Below the pieces are notes generated by a model that was given only the letters and a program-made list of their open reading frames with translations, did no database searches and had not been told where the DNA came from. Positions 1 to 9,208 of a stretch of 57,500 nt of DNA are shown one piece after another. The DNA comes from Sutcliffiella cohnii (GTDB lineage Bacteria > Bacillota > Bacilli > Bacillales > Bacillaceae_I). Position numbers and translations under genes: made by a program. Each line of letters begins with the position of its first letter. Position 1 is the first letter of the stretch. The DNA lies in assembly GCF_002250055.1 (NCBI RefSeq), contig NZ_CP018866.1, forward strand, positions 4,632,501-4,690,000, read 5' to 3'.

Positions 1-280
<280 letters not shown>

Positions 281-330
281 AATTTAAATGAACGATATGA
301 ATGATCTTGATGAAAATATATTATCTAGTT

Positions 331-351
331 TTGAAAGAACAATTCTTTCAA
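331..351 (+). other. 23S-5S spacer hairpin
   Basis: The spacer holds a 7-bp perfect inverted repeat, TTGAAAG and CTTTCAA, around a 7-base loop, just before the mature 5S 5' end. Its position suits a pre-rRNA processing structure. That role is inferred from position only. Confidence 0.4.
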
Positions 352-359
352 CTAAATAT

Positions 360-477
360 GTCTGGTGATGAAGGCGAAGAGGTCACACCCGTTCCCATAC
401 CGAACACGGAAGTTAAGCTCTTCAGCGCCGATGGTAGTTGGGGGCTGTCCCCCTGTGAGAGTAGGACGTCGCCAGGC
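360..477 (+). rRNA. rrf: 5S ribosomal RNA
   Basis: This is a full-length 5S rRNA of about 117 nt. It contains the conserved stretches GAAGAGGTCACACCCGTTCC, CCGAACACGGAAGTTAAGC and GAGAGTAGGACG. The ends TCTGGTGATG and CGTCGCCAGGCA pair as the terminal helix. A strong terminator follows at once. RNase M5, the 5S maturase, is encoded about 14 kb downstream (rnmV). Confidence 0.95.
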
Positions 478-483
478 AGAAGA

Positions 484-522
484 AAAAAACGGTTTAGTGC
501 TAATAGGCGCTGACCGTTTTTT
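484..522 (+). terminator. rrn operon terminator
   Basis: A long hairpin, AAAACGGT...AGTGC, loop TAATAG, GCGCT...ACCGTTTT, is followed by a T-run. It sits directly after the 5S gene. Confidence 0.9.
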
Positions 523-734
523 AGTTTGTTCGGTATGGGAACGACCGAAGGTCGAAAAGTAAATAATATTAAAATGGAATAGAAAATAAAACAGTACACT
601 CCCGATGGTGCCAGAGAAGCGAGAAGATCGAGGAAGCGAAGGCCGTGAGGACCGGAGTGTACGTTTGCGAGGGTACATGAGGACCGGAGCGGCAGAGCTG
701 ACGAAGAGATTCGAAGCTTATCGGGCGCCAACGG

Positions 735-812
735 CGAACACGGAAGTTAAGCTCTTCGGTGCCGATGGTAGTTGGGGGCTGTCCCCCTGTGAGAGTAGGA
801 CGTCGCCAGGCA
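735..812 (+). pseudogene. 5S rRNA fragment, 5' truncated (copy 1)
   Basis: About 78 nt match the 3' two thirds of the intact upstream 5S gene, starting at CGAACACGG and running to the 3' end. Two bases differ (TTCGGTGCC here, TTCAGCGCC in the intact gene). The first ~38 nt, including the 5' strand of the terminal helix, are missing and replaced by unrelated repeat sequence, so a normal 5S fold cannot form. Confidence 0.93.
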
Positions 813-818
813 AAAGGA

Positions 819-857
819 AAAAACGGTTTTGTGCTAATAGGCGCTGACCGTTTTTTT
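819..857 (+). terminator. rrn-type terminator after 5S fragment 1
   Basis: This is a near copy of the terminator after the intact 5S gene, with AAAACGGT and ACCGTTTT arms, a GTGC/GCGC inner stem and a T7 tail. Confidence 0.8.
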
Positions 858-1226
858 GTTGTCTAGTTCCAGGCGTTAGCGGCTAACAAACTTCCCATTC
901 TGTCCGTACGATAAGTCAACATCGGTTCATGCTAACGCATTCACCGTGTTTCCTTTATCTCCTACCAGAATAGTCCAGTTTGTACGCCGCTGATCGAACG
1001 CCTTCCACTTTTCTACTTTGTTCGGTATGGGAACGACCGAAGGTCGAAAAGTAAATAATATTAAAATGGAATAGAAAATAAAACAGTACACTCCCGATGA
1101 TGCCAGAGAAGCGAGAAGATCGAGGAAGCGAAGGCCGTGAGGACCGGAGTGTACGTTTGCGAGGGTACATGAGGACCGGAGCGGCAGAGCTGACGAAGAG
1201 ATTCGAAGCTTATCGGGCGCCAACGG

Positions 1227-1304
1227 CGAACACGGAAGTTAAGCTCTTCGGTGCCGATGGTAGTTGGGGGCTGTCCCCCTGTGAGAGTAGGACGTCGCCA
1301 GGCA
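1227..1304 (+). pseudogene. 5S rRNA fragment, 5' truncated (copy 2)
   Basis: The same 78-nt 3' part of 5S rRNA as in copy 1, including the same two bases that differ from the intact gene. The shared differences show that both fragments come from one already truncated ancestor. Confidence 0.93.
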
Positions 1305-1310
1305 AAAGAA

Positions 1311-1350
1311 AAAAACGGTTTAGTGCTAGTAGGCGCTGAACGTTTTTTTG
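1311..1350 (+). terminator. rrn-type terminator after 5S fragment 2
   Basis: A hairpin AAAAACGTT-type stem with inner AGTGC/GCGCT and a T7 tail. One outer stem position is mismatched compared with copy 1 (GAACG instead of GACCG). Confidence 0.75.
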
Positions 1351-1646
1351 TTGTCTAGTTCCAGGCGTTAGCGGCTAACAAACTTCCCATTCTGTCCGTA
1401 CGATAAGTCAACATCGGTTCATGCTAACGCATTCACCGTGTTTCCTTTATCTCCTACCAGAATGTCGAGACCCCCCTTCTTTGGGTATGGACCAACTTAA
1501 ATACTAGAAGGGTTATCAAAAATTTTGCGCTTGGCTAACACTTCCGTTTTTTACTAATAAGTTTATTTGTAATCAAGACAGACACAGACTAGTAGCAACG
1601 TCATACACTTTATATAAGATAATCAAACTACAAAGTTAAAAGTCTT

Positions 1647-1676
1647 GTATATATAAAGCATGTTTAGGGCAAAATA
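1647..1676 (+). promoter_or_regulatory. SigF-type promoter of csfB
   Basis: GTATA, a 15-base spacer, then GGGCAAAATA. This fits the known SigF consensus (GYWTA, 15 bases, GGNRANANTW) at every fixed position. It lies about 20 bases before the csfB start codon. In B. subtilis csfB is SigF-dependent. Confidence 0.85.
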
Positions 1677-1694
1677 GTTGATGGAGGTGGAGAA

Positions 1695-1895
1695 ATGAAT
1701 CAAAGTATTCGTTCATCCGTTGGGGAAACGTGTATTATATGTGAAGAGATAAAATATAGAGGTTTACATCTTTATACAGAATTTATATGTTTGGATTGCG
1801 AGAAAGATATGTTAAATACAAGTACAGACGATCCAAAATATAAATATTATGTACAACAACTAAGAAAGATAAGCCTCCCCAAAATGTATTCTTAA
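1695..1895 (+). CDS. csfB: Anti-sigma-G factor Gin (CsfB)
   Basis: This 66-residue protein matches the Gin/CsfB family. Two CxxC pairs, CIIC at about residues 13-16 and CLDC at about 32-35, form the zinc-binding core that lets the protein dimerise. In B. subtilis Gin binds and blocks SigG in the forespore, and later SigE in the mother cell, preventing premature activity. The ATG follows a GGAGGTGGAG ribosome binding site. Location just after an rrn operon is the same as in B. subtilis, but the usual next genes xpaC and yaaN are absent here. The gene has its own SigF-type promoter and terminator, so it is a single-gene unit. Confidence 0.9.
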   Translation: MNQSIRSSVGETCIICEEIKYRGLHLYTEFICLDCEKDMLNTSTDDPKYKYYVQQLRKISLPKMYS

Positions 1896-1919
1896 AAAAG
1901 TCCTTTAAAAGGGCTTTTA
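1896..1919 (+). terminator. csfB terminator
   Basis: AAAAGTCCTT and AAGGGCTTTT form a 10-bp stem with one G-T pair, followed by a T-rich tail. It abuts the csfB stop codon. Confidence 0.8.
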
Positions 1920-2008
1920 TTTTTGTAATAAAATACTAACTTGTTTACTTTATACAATAAGAGGTTAATAACTTGTTATAATAAAATAAAAAAAGGAATA
2001 GAAAAAAG

Positions 2009-3481
2009 ATGAATAGTAAAAGTAAAAACGATATAGACACTCCTATATTTTCTACATTAATGAATCATTTTGAAAAAAAACCAATATCAGGACATGTTCC
2101 AGGTCATAAATATGGTACAGTATTTCCGAAGGAAGGTAGGCGATTTTTTGATAATATTTTAAAAATTGATGCTACCGAAATTACTGGTCTGGACGATTTA
2201 CATGACCCACAAGGAATAATAAAAGAAGCACAGCAATTAACTGCTCAATTGTATGGATCCGAACGTACATATTTTCTTGTGAACGGCTCGACGGTAGGAA
2301 ATATAGCAATGATTCTTGCCAATTGTGAAAGAGGAAGTAAAGTACTCGTTCAAAGAAACTGCCATAAATCTATTTTAAATGGAATAGAATTAGCTGGAGC
2401 AGAGCCAATTTTTATCATGCCTGAGTATAATCAAATGATCGGTGTATCTACTTCCATTACACTCGAATCGTTAGAGGAGGCATTAGACCAATATAATAAC
2501 GTTAGTGGCCTTATTATAACAAATCCTAATTATTACGGATTAACCGTTCCTTTAACAAAAATAATTGAAAAGGCACATGATTACAATATTCCCGTTTTAG
2601 TGGATGAAGCACATGGAGCTCATTTCGTCATAGGTGACCCATTCCCTTCAAGTGCTATTCGATGTGGAGCAGATATTGTCATTCACTCAGCACATAAAAC
2701 ATTACCTGCGATGACAATGGGCTCATTTCTACATATGCAAGGAAACCTCGTAAACCGAGATCGAGTGGAATATTATCTCCGGATGTTACAATCAAGTAGT
2801 CCGTCCTATCCTATTATGGCTTCGCTAGATTTAGCAAGAGCTTATATCTCCAATTTTCGGGAACAGTCTAGCCTACTAATAGAAAAAATAAATAATTTAA
2901 AAGAAGAGATAAGTACAATAGAAGAAATTGAAATTGTGGAATCGGAAGAAAATGTTAAAATGGATCCACTTAAAATTATTCTTCGGTCAACCGTAGGATT
3001 GTCAGGGTATCAATTACAAAGTTTACTAGAGTCAGAAAATATATTTCCAGAATTAGCGGACTTACAAAATGTACTTTTTATCTTGCCATTGAGCACGGAA
3101 GAACATTTTCATGGTATGATTAATAAAATAAGGAAAGCAGTTCATTTAAAAGGAGATAATAGAAAAGAATCTCCAAATCCTTTAAATTTTGTAGATAAGT
3201 CAATAAGGAAACTTAGTACTTTACACATTCCGCTAGATAAACAGTACATGTTTAGAAAAGTAGAGTGCGATCTCCTACAAAGCGAGGGGAAAGTTAGTGC
3301 GGAAACAATTGTCCCATATCCACCTGGTATTCCAGTTTTGTATAAAGGGGAAGTAATAACAAAAGAAATAATTGAGTATATTACAACATTATCTGAACAA
3401 GGTGCTAAACTTCAGGGGAAGGAATTAGCGAAATATCGAAAAATATATGTTTTTTATATAGAAAAGGAGTTACATCAGTGA
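2009..3481 (+). CDS. yaaO: Orn/Lys/Arg decarboxylase family protein (YaaO-like)
   Basis: This 490-residue PLP enzyme belongs to the fold-type I Orn/Lys/Arg decarboxylases. The N-terminal region holds GHVPGHKYG (about 28-36). The PLP site shows LVDEAHGAH at about 198-206 and the Schiff-base lysine in SAHKT near residue 230. The C-terminal domain carries PYPPGIP (about 434-440), typical of the family. The length fits the short Bacillus form without a wing domain. The substrate cannot be read from sequence; B. subtilis YaaO has been assigned only by similarity, and SpeA is the known arginine decarboxylase there. It overlaps tmk by 4 bases (GTGA), which suggests translational coupling. Confidence 0.85.
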   Translation: MNSKSKNDIDTPIFSTLMNHFEKKPISGHVPGHKYGTVFPKEGRRFFDNILKIDATEITGLDDLHDPQGIIKEAQQLTAQLYGSERTYFLVNGSTVGNIAMILANCERGSKVLVQRNCHKSILNGIELAGAEPIFIMPEYNQMIGVSTSITLESLEEALDQYNNVSGLIITNPNYYGLTVPLTKIIEKAHDYNIPVLVDEAHGAHFVIGDPFPSSAIRCGADIVIHSAHKTLPAMTMGSFLHMQGNLVNRDRVEYYLRMLQSSSPSYPIMASLDLARAYISNFREQSSLLIEKINNLKEEISTIEEIEIVESEENVKMDPLKIILRSTVGLSGYQLQSLLESENIFPELADLQNVLFILPLSTEEHFHGMINKIRKAVHLKGDNRKESPNPLNFVDKSIRKLSTLHIPLDKQYMFRKVECDLLQSEGKVSAETIVPYPPGIPVLYKGEVITKEIIEYITTLSEQGAKLQGKELAKYRKIYVFYIEKELHQ

Positions 3482-4116
3482 ACGGACTATTTATAACTTT
3501 TGAAGGACCTGAAGGAGCTGGAAAAACAACAGTCATCCAAAGACTTGCAAAAGATTTTAGTAACGAATTGAATATTTTATTAACTCGCGAACCTGGTGGA
3601 ATATCAATTGCTGAGCAAATTAGAGCTGTTATTTTAGATTGTGACAATACGAAGATGGATGCTAGAACAGAAGCTTTACTATACGCTGCTGCTAGAAGAC
3701 AGCATTTAGTTGAAAAAGTTCTACCTGCACTCGAAAAGGGCAGTATTGTACTTTGTGATCGTTTTATTGATAGCTCGTTAGCTTATCAAGGATATGCTAG
3801 AGGACTAGGGATAGATGAAATATTAAAAATAAATGAATTTGCCACACAAAAGCATATGCCGAATTTAACAATTTATTTTGATGTGGAACCAGAAGAAGGA
3901 CTTCGAAGAATTGCAGCGAATAATAATCGTGAAATCAATCGTTTAGATGAAGAAACTATTGATTTCCATTATAAAGTAAGAAAAGGTTATCACCTCGTAA
4001 TGGAAAAATTCAAAAACCGTTGTGTACTAGTTGATGCTTCTAAAGATTTAGAATCAGTTTATGAAGAAGTAAAGGCTATATTTATTCAAACCATCAAGGA
4101 GAATTTCCAAAAATGA
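3478..4116 (+). CDS. tmk: Thymidylate kinase
   Basis: This protein phosphorylates dTMP to dTDP for DNA synthesis. The 212-residue sequence has the P-loop GPEGAGKT (about 10-17), the [12 protein letters not shown] dTMP-binding segment (about 96-107) and an RREPGG-like TREPGG loop near 38-43. It starts at GTG, overlapping the yaaO stop, with GAAAAGGAG upstream. It opens the tmk-darA-yaaR-holB-ricT-yabA cluster, in which replication functions dominate. Confidence 0.96.
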   Translation: MNGLFITFEGPEGAGKTTVIQRLAKDFSNELNILLTREPGGISIAEQIRAVILDCDNTKMDARTEALLYAAARRQHLVEKVLPALEKGSIVLCDRFIDSSLAYQGYARGLGIDEILKINEFATQKHMPNLTIYFDVEPEEGLRRIAANNNREINRLDEETIDFHYKVRKGYHLVMEKFKNRCVLVDASKDLESVYEEVKAIFIQTIKENFQK

Positions 4117-4162
4117 GTCAGTGAAGAACTGCCTAATTAATGGTAAAATGGAGGGGATGTAG

Positions 4163-4492
<330 letters not shown>

Positions 4493-4496
4493 TATA

Positions 4497-4534
4497 GGCG
4501 GCTAACTAAGCTGCCCTTTCTGTTATTTAGTTAG
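4497..4534 (+). promoter_or_regulatory. Two overlapping inverted repeats between darA and yaaR
   Basis: GGCGGC (4497-4502) can pair with GCTGCC (4510-4515). CTAACTAA (4502-4509) can instead pair with TTAGTTAG (4527-4534), a perfect 8-bp match. They share bases, so only one can fully form. The second ends just before the yaaR ribosome binding site. Function is unknown. Confidence 0.45.
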
Positions 4535-4552
4535 AAAGGAAGCAGGACTAAA

Positions 4553-4993
4553 ATGAAGATAACATCAGAATTCCGGACAGGTTTAGATAAAAATAGAGTA
4601 GAACAACCTAACGGATCAAATAAAAAGGCAGTATTTGGAGATATGTTACAAAAACATGATTCCAAATTAAAGTCTAATCAATTACAGTTGCTAATGCACG
4701 ATATTAATAATGCAGGGGATCGTCTTAGTAATTCAAGGACGTTTCAAGACTTAGCAAAATACAAAACGTTAGTAAAGCGATTTATGGAAGAAACGGTTGA
4801 ATTCGGTATGGAACTTAATCAATCTTATCATTGGACGCAAGATGGACAAGCAAGGCAGCTACAACTTGTACATCAAATAGATGAAGCATTACTTTCTTTA
4901 ACGGGAGATGTAATGAATAAGGAAAAGAACAGGCTTGATATTTTAAGTAGTATCGGTGAAATTAAAGGTTTATTAATAAATTTATATACGTAG
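4553..4993 (+). CDS. yaaR: YaaR, DUF327 family protein
   Basis: This 146-residue protein of the DUF327 (YaaR) family has no known biochemical activity. It is soluble, with no membrane segment, and is rich in predicted helix through residues 35-140. The first 30 residues are polar and probably disordered. It starts at ATG after AAAGGAAGC and lies between darA and holB, the same place as in B. subtilis. No catalytic motif is visible. Confidence 0.85.
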   Translation: MKITSEFRTGLDKNRVEQPNGSNKKAVFGDMLQKHDSKLKSNQLQLLMHDINNAGDRLSNSRTFQDLAKYKTLVKRFMEETVEFGMELNQSYHWTQDGQARQLQLVHQIDEALLSLTGDVMNKEKNRLDILSSIGEIKGLLINLYT

Positions 4994-5009
4994 TAAGTGA
5001 GTGATATAG

Positions 5010-6002
5010 GTGTTGAAAAGCTGGACACAACTATCGGACGTTCAACCGACTGTTGCAAAAATTGTTGTAAATAGTTTACGTAGAGACCGTATTGCCCACG
5101 CATATCTTTTAGATGGTATGAAGGGTACTGGGAAAAAAGAGACAAGCTATTTATTTGCTAAAAGCCTCTTTTGTAAAAACCGAGATGGAGAAGATCCATG
5201 TCATCAATGTGTAAATTGTAAAAGGATCGAATCAAGAAATCACCCTGATGTTCATGTTGTTGAACCAGATGGAAATTCGATTAAAAAACATCAAATTCAG
5301 TACCTACAAGAAGAATTTTCAAAAACAGGATTAGAATCAAAGCAAAAAATATATATTATTGATCATGCTGATAAAATGACAACAAGTGCTGCTAACAGCT
5401 TGTTGAAATTTTTAGAAGAACCGAACCAAGAGACTTATGCCTTTTTATTAACGGAAAATATCCACCGAATATTAAATACGATTATATCAAGATGTCAGCC
5501 TTTGTCCTTCCAAGCGTTAACCTCAAAAAGATTGATAGACAAGCTAGTGGAACAAGGATATTCACCGTCTATATCCACAACCGTAGCACAACTAACGAAT
5601 GATATGAATGAAGCTTTAGAACTATTAACAGACGACTGGTTTGCAGAAGCAAGATTATTAGTGATAAAATTATATGAAACATTGCAAGTAAGACCACAAC
5701 AAGCCTTACTATTTATTCATGAAAAATGGATGCCGCATTTCCCAGATAGAAGTCAGTTAGAAATAGGACTAGATTTATTATTATATATATATAAAGATAT
5801 GTTATATGCACAGCTTCAAAAAAATGAGGAGATAGTTTTTATTGATCAGCTCGAATTGATTGAAAAACAATCATTGCAAACAACTCAAAGTAAAATTGTT
5901 GATCAACTATCTTTTATATTACAAAGCAAGTCTAGGTTAGCGTCAAACGTAAATGCTCATTTATTAATGGAGCAAATAGCACTAAACTTGCAGGAGGGAT
6001 AG
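5010..6002 (+). CDS. holB: DNA polymerase III subunit delta'
   Basis: This is the clamp-loader subunit delta' (330 residues). It has an AAA+ fold with a degenerate P-loop, DGMKGTGKKE (about 36-45), as expected because delta' does not hydrolyse ATP. A zinc module CxxCxxC follows (CHQCVNC, about 64-70). SRC (about 164-166), the arginine-finger motif in the ISRCQPL segment, is kept. The start is either GTG at 5010 or TTG at 5013; the ribosome binding site is weak. It follows yaaR by 16 bases and is followed at once by ricT. Confidence 0.93.
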   Translation: MLKSWTQLSDVQPTVAKIVVNSLRRDRIAHAYLLDGMKGTGKKETSYLFAKSLFCKNRDGEDPCHQCVNCKRIESRNHPDVHVVEPDGNSIKKHQIQYLQEEFSKTGLESKQKIYIIDHADKMTTSAANSLLKFLEEPNQETYAFLLTENIHRILNTIISRCQPLSFQALTSKRLIDKLVEQGYSPSISTTVAQLTNDMNEALELLTDDWFAEARLLVIKLYETLQVRPQQALLFIHEKWMPHFPDRSQLEIGLDLLLYIYKDMLYAQLQKNEEIVFIDQLELIEKQSLQTTQSKIVDQLSFILQSKSRLASNVNAHLLMEQIALNLQEG

Positions 6003-6006
6003 TAGC

Positions 6007-6834
6007 TTGTATGAAGTAGTAGGAGTTCGCTTTAAAAAAGCGGGAAAAATATATTATTTTGACCCAAATGGGCTTAATATAAATGAGAACGAATTTGTAA
6101 TTGTAGAAACAGTAAGAGGAATCGAGTACGGTAGAGCAGTTTTGATTGGGAAAAAGGTGGAAGAGGAAGATATAGTACTTCCATTAAAGAAAGTACTTCG
6201 AATTGCAGACCAGAAAGATCGCTTAATTGTAGAAGAGAATAAAAAAGCGGCAGAAGAAGCGTTTCACATTTGTTTTGAAAAAGTAGCAGAACATGGAATT
6301 GACATGAAGCTTGTAGATGTAGAATATACCTTTGATCGAAACAAAGTTATTTTTTACTTTACAGCTGATGGTCGTGTAGATTTCCGTGAACTTGTAAAAG
6401 ATTTAGCAGCTATTTTCCGAACTAGGATTGAATTACGTCAAATTGGTGTTCGTGATGAAGCAAAATTACTCGGTGGTATTGGACCTTGTGGTCGGATGCT
6501 TTGTTGCTCCACCTTCCTTGGAGATTTCGAACCAGTATCGATTAAGATGGCTAAAGACCAAAATTTATCTTTAAATCCTTCTAAAATTTCAGGGCTTTGC
6601 GGACGATTAATGTGTTGTTTAAAATATGAAAACGACGAATACGAATCTGCAAAAGAGCAATTACCTGATTTAGATGAGGTAATTGCAACACCTAGAGGTG
6701 AAGGTAAAGTAGTTGGCTTAAATATTTTAGAAAGAGTATTACAAGTACAATTGCTAGAAGAAGAAAAGGTTATTGAATACACCTTAGATGAATTAATCAA
6801 AGAAGGAACCGTTTCGATACAAGCCACAGATTAA
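6007..6834 (+). CDS. ricT: RicT (YaaT), PSP1-domain subunit of the Ric (Y) complex
   Basis: This 275-residue PSP1 protein is one of three subunits of the RicA-RicF-RicT complex. In B. subtilis the complex carries two 4Fe-4S clusters, promotes RNase Y-dependent mRNA maturation, and is needed for sporulation, competence and biofilm formation. Seven cysteines cluster at about 161-206 (GPCGRMLCC, then GLCGRLMCC), in the right place for cluster ligands. It starts at TTG after AGGAGGG. The partner genes ylbF and ymcA are not in this window. Confidence 0.94.
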   Translation: MYEVVGVRFKKAGKIYYFDPNGLNINENEFVIVETVRGIEYGRAVLIGKKVEEEDIVLPLKKVLRIADQKDRLIVEENKKAAEEAFHICFEKVAEHGIDMKLVDVEYTFDRNKVIFYFTADGRVDFRELVKDLAAIFRTRIELRQIGVRDEAKLLGGIGPCGRMLCCSTFLGDFEPVSIKMAKDQNLSLNPSKISGLCGRLMCCLKYENDEYESAKEQLPDLDEVIATPRGEGKVVGLNILERVLQVQLLEEEKVIEYTLDELIKEGTVSIQATD

Positions 6835-6847
6835 TGAGGTGGAGATA

Positions 6848-7213
6848 TTGGACAAGAAACAAATATTTGATTCGGTTACGAACATGGAAGAGCAAATAGG
6901 TCACTTATATAAGCAATTAGGTGAATTAAAAGAACAGCTAGCCCTTTTTATTGAGGAAAACCACAACCTACAAGTTGAAAATATTCATCTTCGCAACCGT
7001 CTAGAGCACTTTTCTCCTTCTGAAGAAAATATTGAAAAGATAGACAAAGAAACAGAAGGGAAAAAAGATGAGCAAAGGGCGGAAATTGGGGAAGGCTATG
7101 ATAATTTAGCTCGCTTATATCAAGAGGGATTTCATATTTGTAACTTACATTTCGGAAGCCCAAGAAAAGAAGGGGATTGCTTATTTTGCCTCTCCTTCCT
7201 TAATAAAAAGTAA
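6848..7213 (+). CDS. yabA: Replication initiation control protein YabA
   Basis: YabA tethers to DnaA and DnaN (the sliding clamp) and restrains over-initiation. The N-terminal 60 residues are a coiled coil that forms the tetramer. The C-terminal zinc motif reads CNLH then CLFC (about 103-118). I chose the TTG at 6848, not the earlier in-frame GTG at 6839: it gives [10 protein letters not shown], which matches the family N-terminus, and has AGGTGGAG just upstream. The product is 121 residues. It ends the holB-ricT-yabA run, followed by a terminator. Confidence 0.94.
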   Translation: MDKKQIFDSVTNMEEQIGHLYKQLGELKEQLALFIEENHNLQVENIHLRNRLEHFSPSEENIEKIDKETEGKKDEQRAEIGEGYDNLARLYQEGFHICNLHFGSPRKEGDCLFCLSFLNKK

Positions 7214-7239
7214 AGGTCGCCTATTTTTGGCGACTTTTT
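7214..7239 (+). terminator. yabA terminator
   Basis: GGTCGCC, loop TATTTTT, GGCGAC, then a T-rich tail. It begins at the yabA stop codon. Confidence 0.85.
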
Positions 7240-7332
7240 CTTTACGTGTTAAGAGAGACTAATTTTATAACTATTTATTTTTTTAACACCAACAATTAAT
7301 CCATTAATGCTCGTCATAGAAAGGAAATAAAT

Positions 7333-8073
7333 ATGGTACAGTTACAAGGTGATGAAAGATTAGATTATTTACTAGCGGAAAATTTAAGAATTATACAAAG
7401 TCCTTCTGTGTTCTCGTTTTCTTTAGACGCAGTGTTGTTATCTCGTTTTGCGTCTATACCAATTCAAAAGGGGAGCATTGTCGACTTATGTAGTGGAAAT
7501 GGAGTAGTTCCGTTACTAATGAGCTCTAGAACGAAAGCCTCCATCATTGGGGTTGAAATACAAGAACGGTTGTCAGATATGGCAAAGAGAAGTATTACAT
7601 ATAATAACTTAGAAGAGCAATTATCAATTATACATGGTGACTTAAAAGATATGCCAAAACAATTAGGAAAAGAAAAGTATGATAGTGTTACATGTAATCC
7701 TCCTTTTTTTCCAACTGTATCCGAAGAGAAGATTAGTGACAATATACATTTAGCGATTGCACGTCATGAAATATATTGTACGCTAGAGGATGTTATCCAA
7801 GTAAGTAGCCAATTATTAAAACAAGGGGGAAAAGCAACGTTTGTTCATCGTCCTGGAAGGTTGATTGATATCATAACGTTAATGAGAAAATATAAATTAG
7901 AACCGAAACGGATGAGGCTAGTTCACCCGAAAGAGGGAAAAGAAGCAAATACCTTATTAATTGAAGGAATAAAAGACGGAAAGAAAGATCTAAAGGTTTT
8001 GCCACCGTTAATTGTTTATACGGAAGATAACGAGTATACACCTGAAATTAGGAGTATATTGTATGGAGAATAA
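7333..8073 (+). CDS. yabB: tRNA (adenine-N6) methyltransferase, YabB/TrmN6 family
   Basis: This 246-residue class I SAM-dependent methyltransferase has the SAM loop [12 protein letters not shown] (about 48-59) and the catalytic NPPFF motif (about 119-123) typical of amino-group N6-adenine methylation. E. coli TrmN6 (YfiC) modifies A37 of tRNA-Val; B. subtilis YabB is its family counterpart. The exact tRNA target here is inferred. ATG follows GAAAGGA. The last codons overlap yazA by 11 bases. Confidence 0.88.
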   Translation: MVQLQGDERLDYLLAENLRIIQSPSVFSFSLDAVLLSRFASIPIQKGSIVDLCSGNGVVPLLMSSRTKASIIGVEIQERLSDMAKRSITYNNLEEQLSIIHGDLKDMPKQLGKEKYDSVTCNPPFFPTVSEEKISDNIHLAIARHEIYCTLEDVIQVSSQLLKQGGKATFVHRPGRLIDIITLMRKYKLEPKRMRLVHPKEGKEANTLLIEGIKDGKKDLKVLPPLIVYTEDNEYTPEIRSILYGE

Positions 8074-8344
8074 TGAACACTATTTTTATGTATTACAATG
8101 TGCGGACAAGTCTTATTATGCTGGTTATACAAATAATGTTGCTAAAAGAATTGATGCACATAATGCGGGAAAAGGTGCAAAATATACGAGATATCGAACC
8201 CCTGTCCATCTAATCTATCAAGAGCAATATTCAACAAAAAGAGCTGCGATGCAAGCAGAATACCGCTTTAAACAATTAACAAGAAAACAAAAGGAAATTT
8301 ATATAAAAGAGGGATTATGGAATGGAGCAATGGACACAGTCTAG
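8063..8344 (+). CDS. yazA: GIY-YIG nuclease-fold protein YazA
   Basis: This small single-domain GIY-YIG protein (93 residues, UPF0213 family) keeps YFYVLQC...YYAGYTNN at about 6-21 and a conserved RTPVHLIY segment. Stand-alone proteins of this family have no settled role. I placed the start at ATG 8063, giving [10 protein letters not shown]; the in-frame ATG at 8012 lies deep inside yabB. It overlaps yabB by 11 and rsmI by 23 bases, so yabB-yazA-rsmI are very likely co-translated. Confidence 0.88.
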   Translation: MENNEHYFYVLQCADKSYYAGYTNNVAKRIDAHNAGKGAKYTRYRTPVHLIYQEQYSTKRAAMQAEYRFKQLTRKQKEIYIKEGLWNGAMDTV

Positions 8345-9200
8345 TTTTTCCGATAAATACGAATATGGACGATTATACTTAGTGGCAACACCGATAGGAA
8401 ATTTAGAAGATATTACATATCGTGCTCTACGAATATTAAAAGAAGTAGATATTATTGCTGCGGAAGACACTAGACAAACAAAAAAGTTAAGTAATTACTT
8501 TGAAATTGCAACACCGTTAATAAGTTATCATGAACATAATAAAGAACAAAGTGGTTACAAAGTAATCCAATTACTGAAAGAAGGAAAAGACGTTGCTTTA
8601 GTTAGTGATGCCGGAATGCCTTGTATATCCGATCCAGGATATGAATTAGTAGTAGAAGCAATAAAAGAAAAACTATATGTCATACCTGTACCAGGAGCTA
8701 ACGCTGCGTTAACGGCTTTAATAGCATCAGGTTTACGAGCACAACCATTTTACTTTTACGGTTTTTTAAATCGACAAAAAAAAGAAAAGAAAAAAGAGCT
8801 AGATGCGTTTAAAAAATTAAAAGATACGATTATTTTATATGAGTCTCCTCACCGTCTTAAAGAAACATTAGTACTCATTCAGGAACAATTAGGTGATCGA
8901 AATATAGTTTTAAGTAGAGAGCTAACAAAACGTTTTGAAGAGTTCGTAAGAGGACCTGTAGGGGAAGTGCTCGAAAAAATAAAACAGCATGAAGTAAAAG
9001 GAGAATGCTGTTTAATTATTGAAGGCATTGAAATGGAGCAAGAAGATGAGGAAACAGAGTGGTGGGTAGATTTATCAATTGAAGAACATGTTCAACAAAT
9101 GATAGAAGAAGGACATTCTTCTAAGGATGCCATCAAGCTAGTAGCAAAAGAAAGAAATATACCGAAGCGAGAAGTGTACCAATCCTATCATATTAATTAA
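8322..9200 (+). CDS. rsmI: 16S rRNA (cytidine(1402)-2'-O)-methyltransferase
   Basis: RsmI (292 residues) methylates the ribose 2'-OH of C1402 in the decoding centre of 16S rRNA. The tetrapyrrole-methylase fold is clear: LYLVATPIGNLEDIT (about 18-32), AAEDTRQTKK (about 46-55), VSDAGMPCISDPG (about 89-101) and PGANA (about 116-120). It overlaps yazA by 23 bases. It is followed by an extragenic repeat, not an obvious terminator of its own; the convergent abrB terminator may serve both directions. Confidence 0.95.
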   Translation: MEQWTQSSFSDKYEYGRLYLVATPIGNLEDITYRALRILKEVDIIAAEDTRQTKKLSNYFEIATPLISYHEHNKEQSGYKVIQLLKEGKDVALVSDAGMPCISDPGYELVVEAIKEKLYVIPVPGANAALTALIASGLRAQPFYFYGFLNRQKKEKKKELDAFKKLKDTIILYESPHRLKETLVLIQEQLGDRNIVLSRELTKRFEEFVRGPVGEVLEKIKQHEVKGECCLIIEGIEMEQEDEETEWWVDLSIEEHVQQMIEEGHSSKDAIKLVAKERNIPKREVYQSYHIN

Positions 9201-9208
9201 TAAAGAAT

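Larger units (their letters stand above)
525..971 (+). repeat. Tandem repeat unit 1 with truncated 5S fragment
   Basis: This is the first copy of a 447-bp unit repeated at an offset of exactly 492 bp. It contains, in order, a small palindrome CGACC GAA GGTCG, a GC-richer segment with inverted GTACACTCC (594-602) and GGAGTGTAC (654-662), a 5S rRNA 3' fragment, an rrn-type terminator, and a segment beginning TCTAGTTCCAGGCG that resembles Bacillaceae extragenic repeats. About five substitutions separate it from copy 2. Confidence 0.93.
1017..1463 (+). repeat. Tandem repeat unit 2 with truncated 5S fragment
   Basis: This is the second copy of the 447-bp unit. It differs from copy 1 at about five positions: one near 1097, one in the A-run after the 5S fragment and three in the terminator. 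High identity over non-coding sequence points to a recent duplication or ongoing gene conversion. Confidence 0.93.
478..1694. other. Gene-free stretch between 5S rRNA and csfB
   Basis: No protein-coding gene is credible in these 1.2 kb. The stretch holds the rrn terminator, two tandem copies of a 447-bp unit with 5S fragments, a 45-base spacer between the copies (972-1016), and about 230 bases of AT-rich DNA ending in the csfB promoter. The open frames across it are readings of rRNA-like or repeat sequence on both strands. Confidence 0.85.

Noticed and set aside
301..1339. Several 60-130 codon frames on both strands around the 5S gene
   Set aside because: They are readings of 5S rRNA, its terminator and the tandem repeat units. 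Identical peptides recur because the DNA is duplicated, and no ribosome binding site or family match is seen.
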